64,000 nt of DNA from Candidatus Campylobacter infans (GTDB lineage: Bacteria > Campylobacterota > Campylobacteria > Campylobacterales > Campylobacteraceae). The notes under the pieces are model-generated. The model did no database searches, had not been told where the DNA came from, and worked only from the letters and a program-made list of their open reading frames with translations. Each line of letters begins with the position of its first letter. The first letter of the stretch is position 1. The translations under genes and the position numbers were made by a program. Below are positions 1-9,289 of the stretch, piece by piece. Location of the stretch: positions 55,444 through 119,443 of the forward strand of contig SPMW01000002.1 of assembly GCA_009827235.1 (NCBI GenBank), read 5' to 3'.

Positions 1-627
1 TTTAGCGTCTGAGACATTGCGTGAGTTTATTTCGTTATTTTGGTTGATATCATAAGGGCGAATCACGCCTGTAATTTGCATTATTTGCTTTTCGTTATTT
101 AATAAAATTTCTTTGCTACCTTCTATAAAATAATTGCCATTTGATAGCACTTTTATAATGCGCGCAGCTATTGTAGTAGTAAAGGTTTCAGCCCGCGATG
201 TAGAGCCTGAGCCACTAAATCCAGCCTCGCTACCACCGCTAAATCCAATATCTGTGTAATTGTTTAATTTATTTGCTAGATTGCCTATTTTTGTATTTTG
301 CGGACCTGTAAATTTTCCGCCACTAAGCCCAATTGTGCTATCTCGTTTGGTGCTTTTGCTGGTTTTGCTACTTTGGTTAGCGTTTTCTTGGATTATTACT
401 GTTACTATATCATTAACGCTCATGGCTTTTTTATCAGAAAATAACGGATTATCGCCACGCCCAAAAATAGAACCTGCATAATTTACATCAAGCCCCGTTT
501 CTTTGTTTGGCATTTGCTCTACATATGGCGGTGGCGTCATTGCGATGTTTGGATCGGTATTTGCGCAAGCACTTAAAAATAAGCTAAATGTTACCATACT
601 TAACATTATGAAATTTTGCTTAGTCAT
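1..627 (-). CDS. flgH: Flagellar L-ring protein FlgH (partial, C-terminus outside window)
   Basis: FlgH forms the outer-membrane L-ring around the flagellar rod. The reverse strand reads open from an ATG at 627-625 to the window edge, giving 209 residues. A lipoprotein signal ends in the lipobox LSAC with Cys21, as expected for this outer-membrane lipoprotein. The family stretches GSIFGRGDNPLFSDKKA, VNDIVTVIIQENA and AARIIKVLSNGNYFIEGSKE follow in order. Only the last few tens of residues are missing. The flgH-pta neighbourhood is the one known in Campylobacter jejuni. Identification is strong. Confidence 0.93.
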   Translation of the reverse strand, partial: MTKQNFIMLSMVTFSLFLSACANTDPNIAMTPPPYVEQMPNKETGLDVNYAGSIFGRGDNPLFSDKKAMSVNDIVTVIIQENANQSSKTSKSTKRDSTIGLSGGKFTGPQNTKIGNLANKLNNYTDIGFSGGSEAGFSGSGSTSRAETFTTTIAARIIKVLSNGNYFIEGSKEILLNNEKQIMQITGVIRPYDINQNNEINSRNVSDAK

Positions 628-664
628 TTTGGCTCCATTTTTGTGTTTAATTTAGAATTTGGGC

Positions 665-670
665 TATAAT
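665..670 (+). promoter_or_regulatory. Candidate -10 box for pta
   Basis: TATAAT preceded by GGGC lies 28 bases upstream of the pta ATG. An AAAGGA ribosome binding site sits at 687-692. Campylobacter sigma-70 promoters often need only the -10 box. The site lies in the divergent flgH-pta spacer. Confidence 0.5.
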
Positions 671-698
671 AAGCAAAATTAGTTCCAAAGGATTAAAA

Positions 699-1670
699 AT
701 GAGTGATTTTTTAAATGAATTAAGGCTTAAAGCAAGCGGGCTTTCGCGCGTTGTGGTTTTGCCTGAAAGTGATGATGAGCGCGTGCTTTTAGCCTGTGAT
801 GAATTGCTTAAAGATAAGCTTTGTAAGATTATATTATTAGGCGATAAAGATGAAATTTTAATGAAAGCTAGCAAGTTAAATTGCGATTTGGGCTCGGCTA
901 ATTTTATAAATCCAGCAAACAACGAGTATTTAGAGGATTTTTCAAACTCGCTTTATGAATTGCGAAAAAATAAGGGTTTAAGTAAGAGCCAAGCAGATGA
1001 GCTGATAAAAGATCGCACTTATTTTGGCACGATGTTAGTTTATAAAGGCTTAGCGCACGCTATGGTAAGCGGAGCTAGCACGACCACAGCCCAAACTATC
1101 CGCCCGGCATTACAATTTGTTAAGATGAAACCAGGCGTTAGTAGTGTGAGCGGATCTTTTATAATGTGTTTAAAAGATAAGGTGTGGATTTTTGCTGATT
1201 GTGCGATTTGCCCTAAGCCTAGCGTTGATGAGCTAGCGGGCATTGCACTAGCCACAGCTAGCACAGCGCGCGGTTTTGGTTTAGAGCCTAAGGTGGCTAT
1301 GCTAAGCTATGCCACAGCAAATAGCGCACAAGGCGAAATGGTGGATTTTGTGCGCGAGGCTATGCTTAAAGCTCGCGCGCTTGATAGCACGCTTAGCATT
1401 GATGGGCCAATGCAATTTGATGCTAGCGTTGATGAAAAAGTAGCAAAATTAAAAATGCCAGATTCTTGCGTGGCAGGGCGCGCAAATGTGTTTATTTTCC
1501 CTGATTTAAATGCTGGCAATATCTGCTATAAGGCCGTTCAGCGTGCTAGTAATGCGGTGGCGATTGGGCCGATTTTACAAGGATTAAATAAACCTATAAA
1601 TGATTTAAGTCGTGGGTGTAGTGTAGAAGATATCGTAAATACCGTGCTTGTAAGTTGTTTGCAAGAATAA
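699..1670 (+). CDS. pta: Phosphate acetyltransferase, short catalytic form
   Basis: Pta interconverts acetyl-CoA and acetyl phosphate in overflow metabolism. The 323 residues cover the PTA catalytic domain from its usual start (VVVLPESDDERVLLACDELL) through GASTTTAQTIRPALQ and SGSFIMCL to AIGPILQGLNKPINDLSRGC. It is clearly shorter than the roughly 500-residue Campylobacter jejuni protein and lacks any N-terminal regulatory domain. It starts at the ATG after AAAGGA. The usual partner ackA is not next to it; two repeated hairpins and convergent pseudopilin genes follow instead. Function is firm, but acetate-kinase coupling cannot be judged from this window. Confidence 0.92.
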   Translation: MSDFLNELRLKASGLSRVVVLPESDDERVLLACDELLKDKLCKIILLGDKDEILMKASKLNCDLGSANFINPANNEYLEDFSNSLYELRKNKGLSKSQADELIKDRTYFGTMLVYKGLAHAMVSGASTTTAQTIRPALQFVKMKPGVSSVSGSFIMCLKDKVWIFADCAICPKPSVDELAGIALATASTARGFGLEPKVAMLSYATANSAQGEMVDFVREAMLKARALDSTLSIDGPMQFDASVDEKVAKLKMPDSCVAGRANVFIFPDLNAGNICYKAVQRASNAVAIGPILQGLNKPINDLSRGCSVEDIVNTVLVSCLQE

Positions 1671-1679
1671 ATTTTATTT

Positions 1680-1757
1680 AGGCTTTGAAATTTTAATTTA
1701 GCAAAGCCTTAATTCCGTGCTTGTAATAGGCTTTGAAATTTTAATTTAGCAAAGCCT
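1680..1757. terminator. Two identical hairpins in a 48-bp tandem repeat
   Basis: AGGCTTTG pairs with CAAAGCCT at 1680-1709 and again at 1728-1757, with the same 14-base AT loop. The unit repeats every 48 bases. The hairpins sit between the convergent ends of pta and the first pseudopilin gene and probably end transcription from both sides. The spacer also repeats CCGTGCTTGTAA, which occurs in the last codons of pta, so the repeat looks like a local duplication or deletion scar. Confidence 0.65.
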
Positions 1758-2450
1758 TTATAGATTATAATTTTCATCGCAAGTGATTAGATCTTTTTCT
1801 TTTTTAGCGATACACACATAGCCGGTTTCTTGCTCTATCATTATGCTAAGGCTTTGGCCGTTTTTGTGGGTTAGCGTGATGGTGGCTATTTGGTCGTGTT
1901 TGTTGTCGTAGGAATTCTCTATTTTAGGCGAATAAACGCGCCCTAATTCATCAAAGATTAAAGTTTTTGAGTTCTTTTTTTTAAAATTTGCGAATTTTAT
2001 ATCTTTTATGTTGTAGGTGTTGGTTAAATTTAGCTTTGGGTTTCTTGTGCTATCGCTTACCCATCTATGCCCGCCGCTGACATTAGCGTATAATAATTTC
2101 CCAGGCGCTGCTGGATCTGGGGCTATTTCTTTTGGAGAGTTTGGATTTGCTGTGCTATTACCTTGGCTATCGCGCCAAACGACATAATTCCAGCCATTAT
2201 ATTTGTCGTCTTTTTTGTTGTTGATATTACTAAAAGAAATTCTCCACATTTTTTTATACCAATTTTTATCGTTTGGGTCGAATTGATCGCCGTTTATGGC
2301 CAAAGATTGTGTGTAGCGAATGTGCGAGATGATTTGATTTGTGGCTTGGAGTAGTTTTGTGTCGCTTGATTTTGGGATTAAAACGAAGGCTAAAATCCCA
2401 GCAATTACCACGACAAAAACTAACTCAATTAAAGTAAAGGCTCTTTTCAT
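1758..2450 (-). CDS. Type II/IV pseudopilin-like protein A
   Basis: This 230-residue protein begins with a class III prepilin signal, MKRAFTLIELVFVVVIAG. It has a short basic leader, an Ala at the expected -1 position, Phe1 and Glu5, and then a hydrophobic helix. Such proteins are cut by prepilin peptidase and build pseudopili for type II secretion or DNA uptake. The first 70 or so residues nearly match the next upstream gene (QFDPND and WYKKMWRI in both), while the C-terminal domains differ. No secretion ATPase or platform gene is adjacent, so the system it serves is unknown. Confidence 0.8.
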   Translation of the reverse strand: MKRAFTLIELVFVVVIAGILAFVLIPKSSDTKLLQATNQIISHIRYTQSLAINGDQFDPNDKNWYKKMWRISFSNINNKKDDKYNGWNYVVWRDSQGNSTANPNSPKEIAPDPAAPGKLLYANVSGGHRWVSDSTRNPKLNLTNTYNIKDIKFANFKKKNSKTLIFDELGRVYSPKIENSYDNKHDQIATITLTHKNGQSLSIMIEQETGYVCIAKKEKDLITCDENYNL

Positions 2451-2501
2451 ATTTTCCTTTGGTTTAGCCGATTAAAGCAAATTTTAAAATTTTTTTTGGT
2501 T

Positions 2502-3092
2502 TTAAATATCTAAAACTTTGCATTTGCTATTTCCAGTTTTATCAGTCGCGCCACAATGCTCTGGCAATATATAGCCAGTTTCTGGCTCTATGCTTAGCTC
2601 TATGCGCTCTTTGCCTGTGCAATCACTACTAGCACTGCCCTTACATAGTTTAATAGTGGTGTTTTGCTCTATTTTATGTTCATAAGATTTAGTTGCGGCT
2701 TGTTCGCTATATACGCGACCTAGCTCGTCAAAGATAACCTTTTTGCCCTTAGCGATAATTCCGCGCTTTAATTGCACATCTTTTAGCTTTTGGCCAGGAT
2801 TTGCTGGATCGGGCGCTATTTTATTAGATTTAGCTTCATTGCCACGCCAAACTTTATAAGTGCCGTTACTTTCAAACTCAATTCTCCACATTTTTTTATA
2901 CCAATCTTTATCATTTGGGTCGAATTGATCGTTATTTAGGGCTAGTTGCTGTGCGTAGCGAATATGCGAGATAAGCTGATTTGCTGATTCAAGAAGTTTT
3001 GTATCGCTTGATTTTGGGATTAAAACAAAGGCCAAAATCCCAGCAATTACCACGACAAAAATTAATTCTAATAATGTGAAAGCTTTTTTCAT
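2502..3092 (-). CDS. Type II/IV pseudopilin-like protein B
   Basis: This is a paralogue of the downstream gene, 196 residues long, starting MKKAFTLLELIFVVVIAG with the same prepilin cleavage pattern and Glu5. The C-terminal part carries several cysteines (LCKGSASSDCTG, EHCGATDKTGNSKC) that could form disulphides in the periplasm. The two genes are separated by 51 bases and probably form one transcript. Near-identical nucleotide sequence over the helix region, against diverged C-termini, points to a duplication with later divergence or gene conversion. Confidence 0.8.
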   Translation of the reverse strand: MKKAFTLLELIFVVVIAGILAFVLIPKSSDTKLLESANQLISHIRYAQQLALNNDQFDPNDKDWYKKMWRIEFESNGTYKVWRGNEAKSNKIAPDPANPGQKLKDVQLKRGIIAKGKKVIFDELGRVYSEQAATKSYEHKIEQNTTIKLCKGSASSDCTGKERIELSIEPETGYILPEHCGATDKTGNSKCKVLDI

Positions 3093-3137
3093 AATTGTCC
3101 TTTTTGAAGTTAGGCGGGATTATAGCATATTTAGCTG

Positions 3138-4358
3138 TTATTTGCATAAATAAAATAGGGCGATTTGTTTGCCTAGCTTTTCAATGCTAATTTTGCTAGC
3201 GTTTTTGGCGCATTGCTGGGTAGAAAGTCTAGCCTTAAAACTAGAATCAATGCCATAAAATTTTAATCTAAGTCTTAGCTTTTCATCGCTGGTATAGACA
3301 CTATAAACATCATTTTGCTTTAATTTAGTAGCTAGCTCTTTTGCTATATCATAATTATACATAAAATGATTTTTAGCGTTTTGGTTTAATAAATATAAGG
3401 GCGCATTAAAAATACTTGCTAGGTTTTGTAAGATTAAGCTAAAAAGCAAAAATGCGCCTAAAATTTTATATTTTGTGCGAAATGCTGGCAGTCTAACGCG
3501 CATAGAGTTTAAAAATAATCTAAGCATTTGTGGCAAAAAAATCACACAAAATGGTAAAAACGCTTCAAGCGGAGCCTTAGCGCGCACCGAAATAATCAAG
3601 CTTAAACAAAAAGCCACACAACTAATAAACCATAAAAAATCCTTGCTTTCTTTAACCCAAATTCTATAAAGCGCATAAATAAAATAAATAAAAATAAAAG
3701 GCGAAAAAACAGCAGCATAAATAGCCATAGTATCTAGCAAATAACCGCGTGGTTTGCCTGAAATTTCAAAATCAAAAACAAAAAGCCAAACTAATATAAA
3801 TATAGCTCCAAGCACGCCATAAGCGCGGTTTTTAGTATAAAGCGCATAAAAAAATAAAGCCAAATAAAGCGTAATAAAAGCATTTGAAATAAAAATGCTA
3901 AAAATAAATAAAAAAATAAGCGTTTTAAAACGAGAATAACTAAAACATAAAAGCGCACCAAGGCTAAGCATAATGATAAAAACGGCATTATTTACTAGCA
4001 CAGCACTAGCTAAAACGCCAGGTAAAAACATAAAAATCACTACACTCAAAATACTATCATCGTGGCTAATTAAAATTTTACGGCTTAACAAATAAAATAA
4101 ATAAATATTTATTAAATGAGCGCATACAAAAGGCATTCTAATGGCAAAATCAAGCCCTAAAATACCGCCAAATGCGCTCATGCTTAGCCCGGTTAATTCA
4201 TGTAAAAAGCCTTGTTTGCGTAAAAATGAGCTATGGCTAAAATATATTTGGGCCTCGTCATAGCTTATGTTTATATTAGCGCAAGCATAAATTAAAATTG
4301 CGATATTTAAAATAAGTAAAAATAAAATTTTATTTTCTTTTAGGATAAAATTACGCAT
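3138..4358 (-). CDS. Polytopic membrane protein, GT39/ArnT-like glycosyltransferase candidate
   Basis: The 406 residues form about ten or more hydrophobic helices. The first periplasmic loop holds SYDEAQIYFSHSSFLRKQG, resembling the DE-containing first loop of PMT/ArnT family lipid-linked sugar transferases. A soluble tail of about 80 residues ends the protein. If the assignment holds, it would move a sugar from a polyprenyl carrier onto a surface molecule. Donor and acceptor cannot be named. It stands alone between the pseudopilin genes and the TPR gene. Confidence 0.6.
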   Translation of the reverse strand: MRNFILKENKILFLLILNIAILIYACANINISYDEAQIYFSHSSFLRKQGFLHELTGLSMSAFGGILGLDFAIRMPFVCAHLINIYLFYLLSRKILISHDDSILSVVIFMFLPGVLASAVLVNNAVFIIMLSLGALLCFSYSRFKTLIFLFIFSIFISNAFITLYLALFFYALYTKNRAYGVLGAIFILVWLFVFDFEISGKPRGYLLDTMAIYAAVFSPFIFIYFIYALYRIWVKESKDFLWFISCVAFCLSLIISVRAKAPLEAFLPFCVIFLPQMLRLFLNSMRVRLPAFRTKYKILGAFLLFSLILQNLASIFNAPLYLLNQNAKNHFMYNYDIAKELATKLKQNDVYSVYTSDEKLRLRLKFYGIDSSFKARLSTQQCAKNASKISIEKLGKQIALFYLCK

Positions 4359-4488
4359 TATTTACCTTGTTTTTGATAGCTGATTTAAAGCGCGATTTTA
4401 GCAAAATGTGTCACGCTAGTATAAATAAATTTTTAATCATATTTTTAGCTCATTTTAAGGCTTTTAAAATTTGGCCTTTTTGACTAAA

Positions 4489-6867
4489 TTATTCAGCCAA
4501 ATGAAAAGTAAAAAATCTATTTAAATAATCGCTATTGCCTAGGCTTTCATATTGTGAAATGGCTGCTGGTATGTTGCCAAGCTCGTGGTATAAAAAGCCA
4601 AGTGCTACGCGGTTGCCAGGTGCTGTGGGGTTTGTGAGTTTGGCAAGCTCTAAATAAGCTACTCCATTGTGTAAATGCCCAGCACCCACGCTAGCAGCTG
4701 CTGCTAAAAATAGCGTTTGGGCGTCATTTTCTTTTTTATTATGGACTAAATCATTTAAAATTTCATAAGCCTCGTCATAATGGCGTGAAAACAAATCCAA
4801 ATACGCAAGAGTTGTGCGCATACCATCGATTTTATCGGCACTTGCTAGCTTTAAGTCTTGTATTACGGCATTGCGAAAGGTATCAACTAGGCCTGAAATT
4901 TGTAAAAGCTTGACAAAAATTTCGCGCACTATGCTTGATCCGCCATAAATCGCGCTTAAATCGATTTTTGCATTAAAAAAATTTATTTGCACATTTTTGG
5001 CGTATTCTTTGATATTTGAGTGTTCATTGTATGCTAAAAACTCCAAAAGTCCGCTTAATAAATCATTTGGCAAGGTTTTTGAAATCACCAAGCTATGCTT
5101 TTTGCTTTCATCTTTTCTGTTTGTCATAACGCTAGCTATATAGCTAAAAGCGTGCTCTAAGGTATCTTTTGCTTTATCTTGATCTAGCCAGCGATTTAGC
5201 GCGCCTGTATTATCGCGCACAAAAAATAATAAAGTAGAATAAAAATTATCTTGCTCTAAGCTATCATCAGCATTTATGCCATCGCTTACTTCATTGTATA
5301 AATTGCGATAATCTTTGTGTATTACTTGTGCGCAAATTACGGCATAAATGCCTGCAAGATGGTTTTTAGGGTTTAGATGATAGCTTGTGATAAAGTGCTT
5401 ATAAGCATTTGCAAAATCAAAAAGCTGAGCATAGCTTAATGCTAGATTAAATTGTAAAACATGATGATTTGGGTATTGTTTGATTAGTTCTTTAAAGAGC
5501 TTGTTTGCTGATCTTAGCTCGTTTGAAAGCACTTTTGAGATAGCTTTTGTTAGCTTTGCATTTACGCTACTGATTAGGCCTGAGGCTTTTAGGTATTCAT
5601 CTGCTTCTTTGTTTTGATTTATAAAAACGCTAATACCGCCTTTTTGCGTGTATTCTATGGTTTGGTCGGCATTAAAAACTTGATAAGGTGTGTAGTAAAA
5701 TAAAATTCCATAAGTGCTTTGCTTGTGAAAAAAGTCTTTTTCTCTAAAAGATTTTTGAGCTGCGTTGAGGTTGAAAAAATCATCTTTTAAAGCTGTTTTT
5801 ATAGGATAAATGCTAGTAATTATGCTTGCGTTTTTATCATTTAGTTCTTTTAAATTTTGAGCTGCGCTTGCATACATACCTAATTTAAGCAAGATTAGCG
5901 TGCTAGCTAGCTTTGCTTCTTGGGCTTTTGGGTCTGGTTCTTTGATTTTATTTAGGTGGGTTAGGGCTTGGTGATAATTGCCCATTCTAGCGTTTAAAAG
6001 CCCAAGTGGTAAGTTTATGTTGTAGTCTTTTACTTTGTTTAGTTCGTTTATGGCGTCTTTATCAAGCCTTAACATACTTAAAATTTTAGAGCGCAAATAC
6101 AGCGCGTTATTTGAATAAAAATTATCTTTAATGCTATTTAAAATATAAAGTGCTTCTATATAATATCCGCGGTAATAATTAATTAGCGCGCTGTAATATA
6201 AAAATCCGCTTGAATTTTTGGTTAGATAAGCGCGCGCGATATCTAAATAATGATGAAATAATTTTTCATCTTTTAAATGTAAGGCACACACAGCAGCATT
6301 TAATGCTGAAACATCGGTATTTTCGTGGTTTGTGATGGCTTTTTGAAAGCTTGTGATGGCGTCTTGGAATTTTTCTTGGTTCATTTGGGATACGCCAAGG
6401 TTATAATACGAAAGTGCTTCATTATAAATAGCCACATTTTCATAAATTTTCAAGGCTTCAAATTTATCTCCATTTTCATAAAGTGAGTTTGCTTTTTTTA
6501 TCATATCTTCAATGCGTGTTTTATCGATTTTATAGCTATTTTCTATTGGTTTTACTGGCTCGGTTTGAATTGGTGGCTCGTTTTGGGCTGGCTCTTCGTT
6601 TTTATTTAGCAATAAAAATAAAATCATCACCAAAAGCACAGCCCCTAAAAGGCCAGCAGATATTAAAATAATCAGCCTTTTATTAAGCTTTTTTTCTTTT
6701 GGCTCGTGGCTTATTTGCTCTTCTTGGGAGATTGTGCTTTGCTTGATGGCATCTAATTCTTCAAGCGGTATAAACTCTTGGCTTTCATCTATGCTATTTT
6801 GCTTTGTGTTTTCTTGTTCGTTTTTTTCGTTGTTTTCTATTATTACTACTTCTTCTTTATTGTCCAT
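4489..6867 (-). CDS. pflB: Membrane-anchored TPR protein, PflB-like flagellar motor component
   Basis: This 792-residue protein has an acidic cytoplasmic N-terminus of about 64 residues, one transmembrane helix at about 65-88 (LIILISAGLLGAVLLVMILF), and a long tail of tetratricopeptide-like helical repeats (for example YYNLGVSQMNQEKFQDAITS and LGFLYHELGNIPAAISQYES). The layout matches PflB of Campylobacter jejuni, a periplasmic scaffold of the wide flagellar motor needed for stator placement. TPR proteins are hard to tell apart by eye, so the symbol is tentative. It lies 32 bases downstream of the lolC-like gene on the same strand. Confidence 0.55.
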   Translation of the reverse strand: MDNKEEVVIIENNEKNEQENTKQNSIDESQEFIPLEELDAIKQSTISQEEQISHEPKEKKLNKRLIILISAGLLGAVLLVMILFLLLNKNEEPAQNEPPIQTEPVKPIENSYKIDKTRIEDMIKKANSLYENGDKFEALKIYENVAIYNEALSYYNLGVSQMNQEKFQDAITSFQKAITNHENTDVSALNAAVCALHLKDEKLFHHYLDIARAYLTKNSSGFLYYSALINYYRGYYIEALYILNSIKDNFYSNNALYLRSKILSMLRLDKDAINELNKVKDYNINLPLGLLNARMGNYHQALTHLNKIKEPDPKAQEAKLASTLILLKLGMYASAAQNLKELNDKNASIITSIYPIKTALKDDFFNLNAAQKSFREKDFFHKQSTYGILFYYTPYQVFNADQTIEYTQKGGISVFINQNKEADEYLKASGLISSVNAKLTKAISKVLSNELRSANKLFKELIKQYPNHHVLQFNLALSYAQLFDFANAYKHFITSYHLNPKNHLAGIYAVICAQVIHKDYRNLYNEVSDGINADDSLEQDNFYSTLLFFVRDNTGALNRWLDQDKAKDTLEHAFSYIASVMTNRKDESKKHSLVISKTLPNDLLSGLLEFLAYNEHSNIKEYAKNVQINFFNAKIDLSAIYGGSSIVREIFVKLLQISGLVDTFRNAVIQDLKLASADKIDGMRTTLAYLDLFSRHYDEAYEILNDLVHNKKENDAQTLFLAAAASVGAGHLHNGVAYLELAKLTNPTAPGNRVALGFLYHELGNIPAAISQYESLGNSDYLNRFFTFHLAE

Positions 6868-6899
6868 ATAAATCCTTTAAATTTTAATATAAGCAAATT

Positions 6900-8096
6900 T
6901 TATTCGTTTCTTAAAGTATTTAATACATCTACATTTGCTGCTTTTTTGGCTGGGTAAAAGCTAGAAGCTGCTACTATCACACAAGAGCCAAATAAAGTAA
7001 GCATTAAATCGCTAAAACTAAGCTCCATAGGCAATTTTGAGCTACCATAAACATCAGCTGGCAATGATATAATCTCAAAATTTCCAAGAAGCCAAATGCC
7101 AATTAAGCCCAAAATCAAACCACAAATAATTCCGCTCCCACCTATAACCAAACCTTGTGCGAAAAAGCTATTTTTAATTTCATTTTTGCTTGCTCCAAGG
7201 GCTAAAAGTAGGGCGATTTCAGCGCGGCGATTCATCACAGTCATTAAAAGAGAGCTGATTATATTTAGGCTTGCTACTAAAATAATAAGCATTAAAACAA
7301 TAAACAAAGCGCGCTTTTCAAGCTCTAAGGCTGAGAAAAAATTGCCATTTTGCTCCCACCAGCCAATCGCGCCAAAGCCAACAGGCAGGGCGGATTTTAG
7401 CGCGCTTATATCTTTTTTTGGATTATTTGAAAATACATGAATGCCGTGATATTGGCCTTGGTTTAAGCCTAAAAGCTTTCTTAGTGCGCTAAGGCTTGTG
7501 TATGAATAGCCCTTATCATAGGCTATTAGGCCTGAGTGAAAATATCCACTTACATCAAAGCGTTTTAGCTGAGGGCTGATGCCAAAACCTGTTGGATTAG
7601 AGTGCATAAAAATAGCAGTGATTTTATCATTTTGGCGCAAGCCAAACTCATCAAATAAGCCCTTGCCGATGATGATTTCAAAATTTTGTGGGGATTTTTG
7701 AAGCTTATTTAAGGCTGTATTTAGCACTGAGTTTATTTGTCTTTCTTTATCAAAATTTACGCCAAAAATCAAGCCACCTTCAAGAGAGTCGCCATTTTTT
7801 AAGACGATTTGAGTGCTAAGATAGGGGCTAAATTTTAAATTCGGGAATTTCGTGCTTAAAGTTTTTACTAATTCATCGTTTATGCCACCACGAAATGCTG
7901 GAATAATCGTAATTGGATAATTCATCGCAAAAAGCTTGCGCTCAAATTCTTTATCAAAGCCATTCATTATGCCCATAGCAATTATTAACACCATCAAGCC
8001 TATACTAACGCCCAAAAACGCAAGCAGCGAGCAAAGCGCAATAAAAGGCTGGGATTTATCAAAGCGCAAATAACGAAATAATAAATATTTTACCAC
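6900..8096 (-). CDS. lolC: Lipoprotein-releasing ABC permease, LolC/LolE family
   Basis: The permease of the Lol system frees lipoproteins from the inner membrane for transfer to LolA. The 398 residues show one N-terminal helix (LLAFLGVSIGLMVLIIAMGI), a periplasmic MacB-like domain of about 200 residues, and an FtsX domain with three helices near the C-terminus (including RRAEIALLLALGASKNEI). lolA lies about 4 kb away across secA, as in Campylobacter jejuni. No LolD ATPase is adjacent. Whether it acts as a LolC/LolE homodimer is inference. Confidence 0.85.
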   Translation of the reverse strand: MVKYLLFRYLRFDKSQPFIALCSLLAFLGVSIGLMVLIIAMGIMNGFDKEFERKLFAMNYPITIIPAFRGGINDELVKTLSTKFPNLKFSPYLSTQIVLKNGDSLEGGLIFGVNFDKERQINSVLNTALNKLQKSPQNFEIIIGKGLFDEFGLRQNDKITAIFMHSNPTGFGISPQLKRFDVSGYFHSGLIAYDKGYSYTSLSALRKLLGLNQGQYHGIHVFSNNPKKDISALKSALPVGFGAIGWWEQNGNFFSALELEKRALFIVLMLIILVASLNIISSLLMTVMNRRAEIALLLALGASKNEIKNSFFAQGLVIGGSGIICGLILGLIGIWLLGNFEIISLPADVYGSSKLPMELSFSDLMLTLFGSCVIVAASSFYPAKKAANVDVLNTLRNE

Positions 8097-8206
8097 TTTT
8101 GGCCTTTTTAAAGCTAATTTTTAAAATTTCAAGCATTTTATGCTCCATTTTTATAAATTTTAATTTATAAATGCGCTGGCATTAAAATTTGCCATAAATT
8201 AGGCAT

Positions 8207-9289
8207 TTATTTTTTTATGATGTATAAATACTCAGTTGTGTGTAAATCTCGATTATTTAAATTTCTGCTGGCTTTATAGGCGTTGTATTTTTTTTCTAGG
8301 ATTTGTGTTTGGCCGATTTTATTTAAAAACTCGCAAAACTCAGTCTTGCTAATAAAGCCTTCGTTATTAAATGAGATTATTAAATATCTTGCTTTTAGGC
8401 TAGCTAAGAGCGTAAAAAAGGCATCTTTTGCCTTTGCTTTTTGGTTGTAGATGCTTTTGTTCCACGCCTTTGGAATTCCGCTAATTTTGCTTATTTGGCT
8501 TGGTTTTTTATAAGAAGCAATTAAATTAAGCATAAAATAATTTGAGCCATACGGGTGCTGATTATAAGGCGGGTCTAAATACGCAATATCCACGTATTCG
8601 CAGCTTTTAGCAAAATCCAAACTCTCCATTTGCCTTACACAAAAATCACAATTAAAATTTGAAAAAATCGGCTTTGGCAGGCTGATTTGCCCTTTAATGC
8701 GCGAAAGTGCTTGCTCTTTTGTGCCGCCAAATTTTCCAATGCCATTTTGATCTTTATAAAAGCCTTTAAAAACTCCGCCAGTATTATTATGAACGCTAGC
8801 TTGATATAATAACGGTGCTATAAAAAAGCATTGAAAATCCTTTGGGATTAGCTCGATTTTTTGCCTTATTGAATCAATAAACATAGCATTTTGCGTGGTA
8901 AAAAATACTCGCTCGCCTTTTTTTATATTTTCTTCATTTTCTGGGGCGTAAAGCGCGCTAATAAAGCCTTTTTTAAGTTCTAAATCCTTGTGTAAAAAAG
9001 CATAAAACTCATCAATTTTATCGCTTAAAATTTTATTAAAATTGCTTAAATAGCATTGATTTATAATAAAACTATAAAGCTCTAAATCATTTGCGTAGAT
9101 TATATTTGAATGCGCTTTGGCAAGGCGCGAAACCACGCCAGAGCCAGAAAATACATCAGCAAAACTGATTTTATCAAGCCTTAAATCTGCTTTTATTTGG
9201 TTGATAGCGCATTCAATCAAAGCAAGCAAAGAGCGCTTATTGCCAAGATAAGTAATGATTTGTTCTTTTAAAAAAGACGGATTTTCCAT
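8207..9289 (-). CDS. Adenine-specific DNA methyltransferase, D12 (Dam-like) class
   Basis: This enzyme would transfer a methyl group from S-adenosylmethionine to N6 of adenine in a specific sequence. In the 360 residues I see an N-terminal TYLGNKRSLL, the SAM-binding loop FADVFSGSGVVSRLA near residue 45, and the catalytic DPPYNQHPYGSNYF near residue 240, in the D12 order. No endonuclease gene is beside it, so it is probably an orphan methyltransferase. It sits between the lolC-like gene and secA, which are neighbours in Campylobacter jejuni, so it may be an insertion. Its recognition site cannot be read from the sequence. Confidence 0.85.
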   Translation of the reverse strand: MENPSFLKEQIITYLGNKRSLLALIECAINQIKADLRLDKISFADVFSGSGVVSRLAKAHSNIIYANDLELYSFIINQCYLSNFNKILSDKIDEFYAFLHKDLELKKGFISALYAPENEENIKKGERVFFTTQNAMFIDSIRQKIELIPKDFQCFFIAPLLYQASVHNNTGGVFKGFYKDQNGIGKFGGTKEQALSRIKGQISLPKPIFSNFNCDFCVRQMESLDFAKSCEYVDIAYLDPPYNQHPYGSNYFMLNLIASYKKPSQISKISGIPKAWNKSIYNQKAKAKDAFFTLLASLKARYLIISFNNEGFISKTEFCEFLNKIGQTQILEKKYNAYKASRNLNNRDLHTTEYLYIIKK

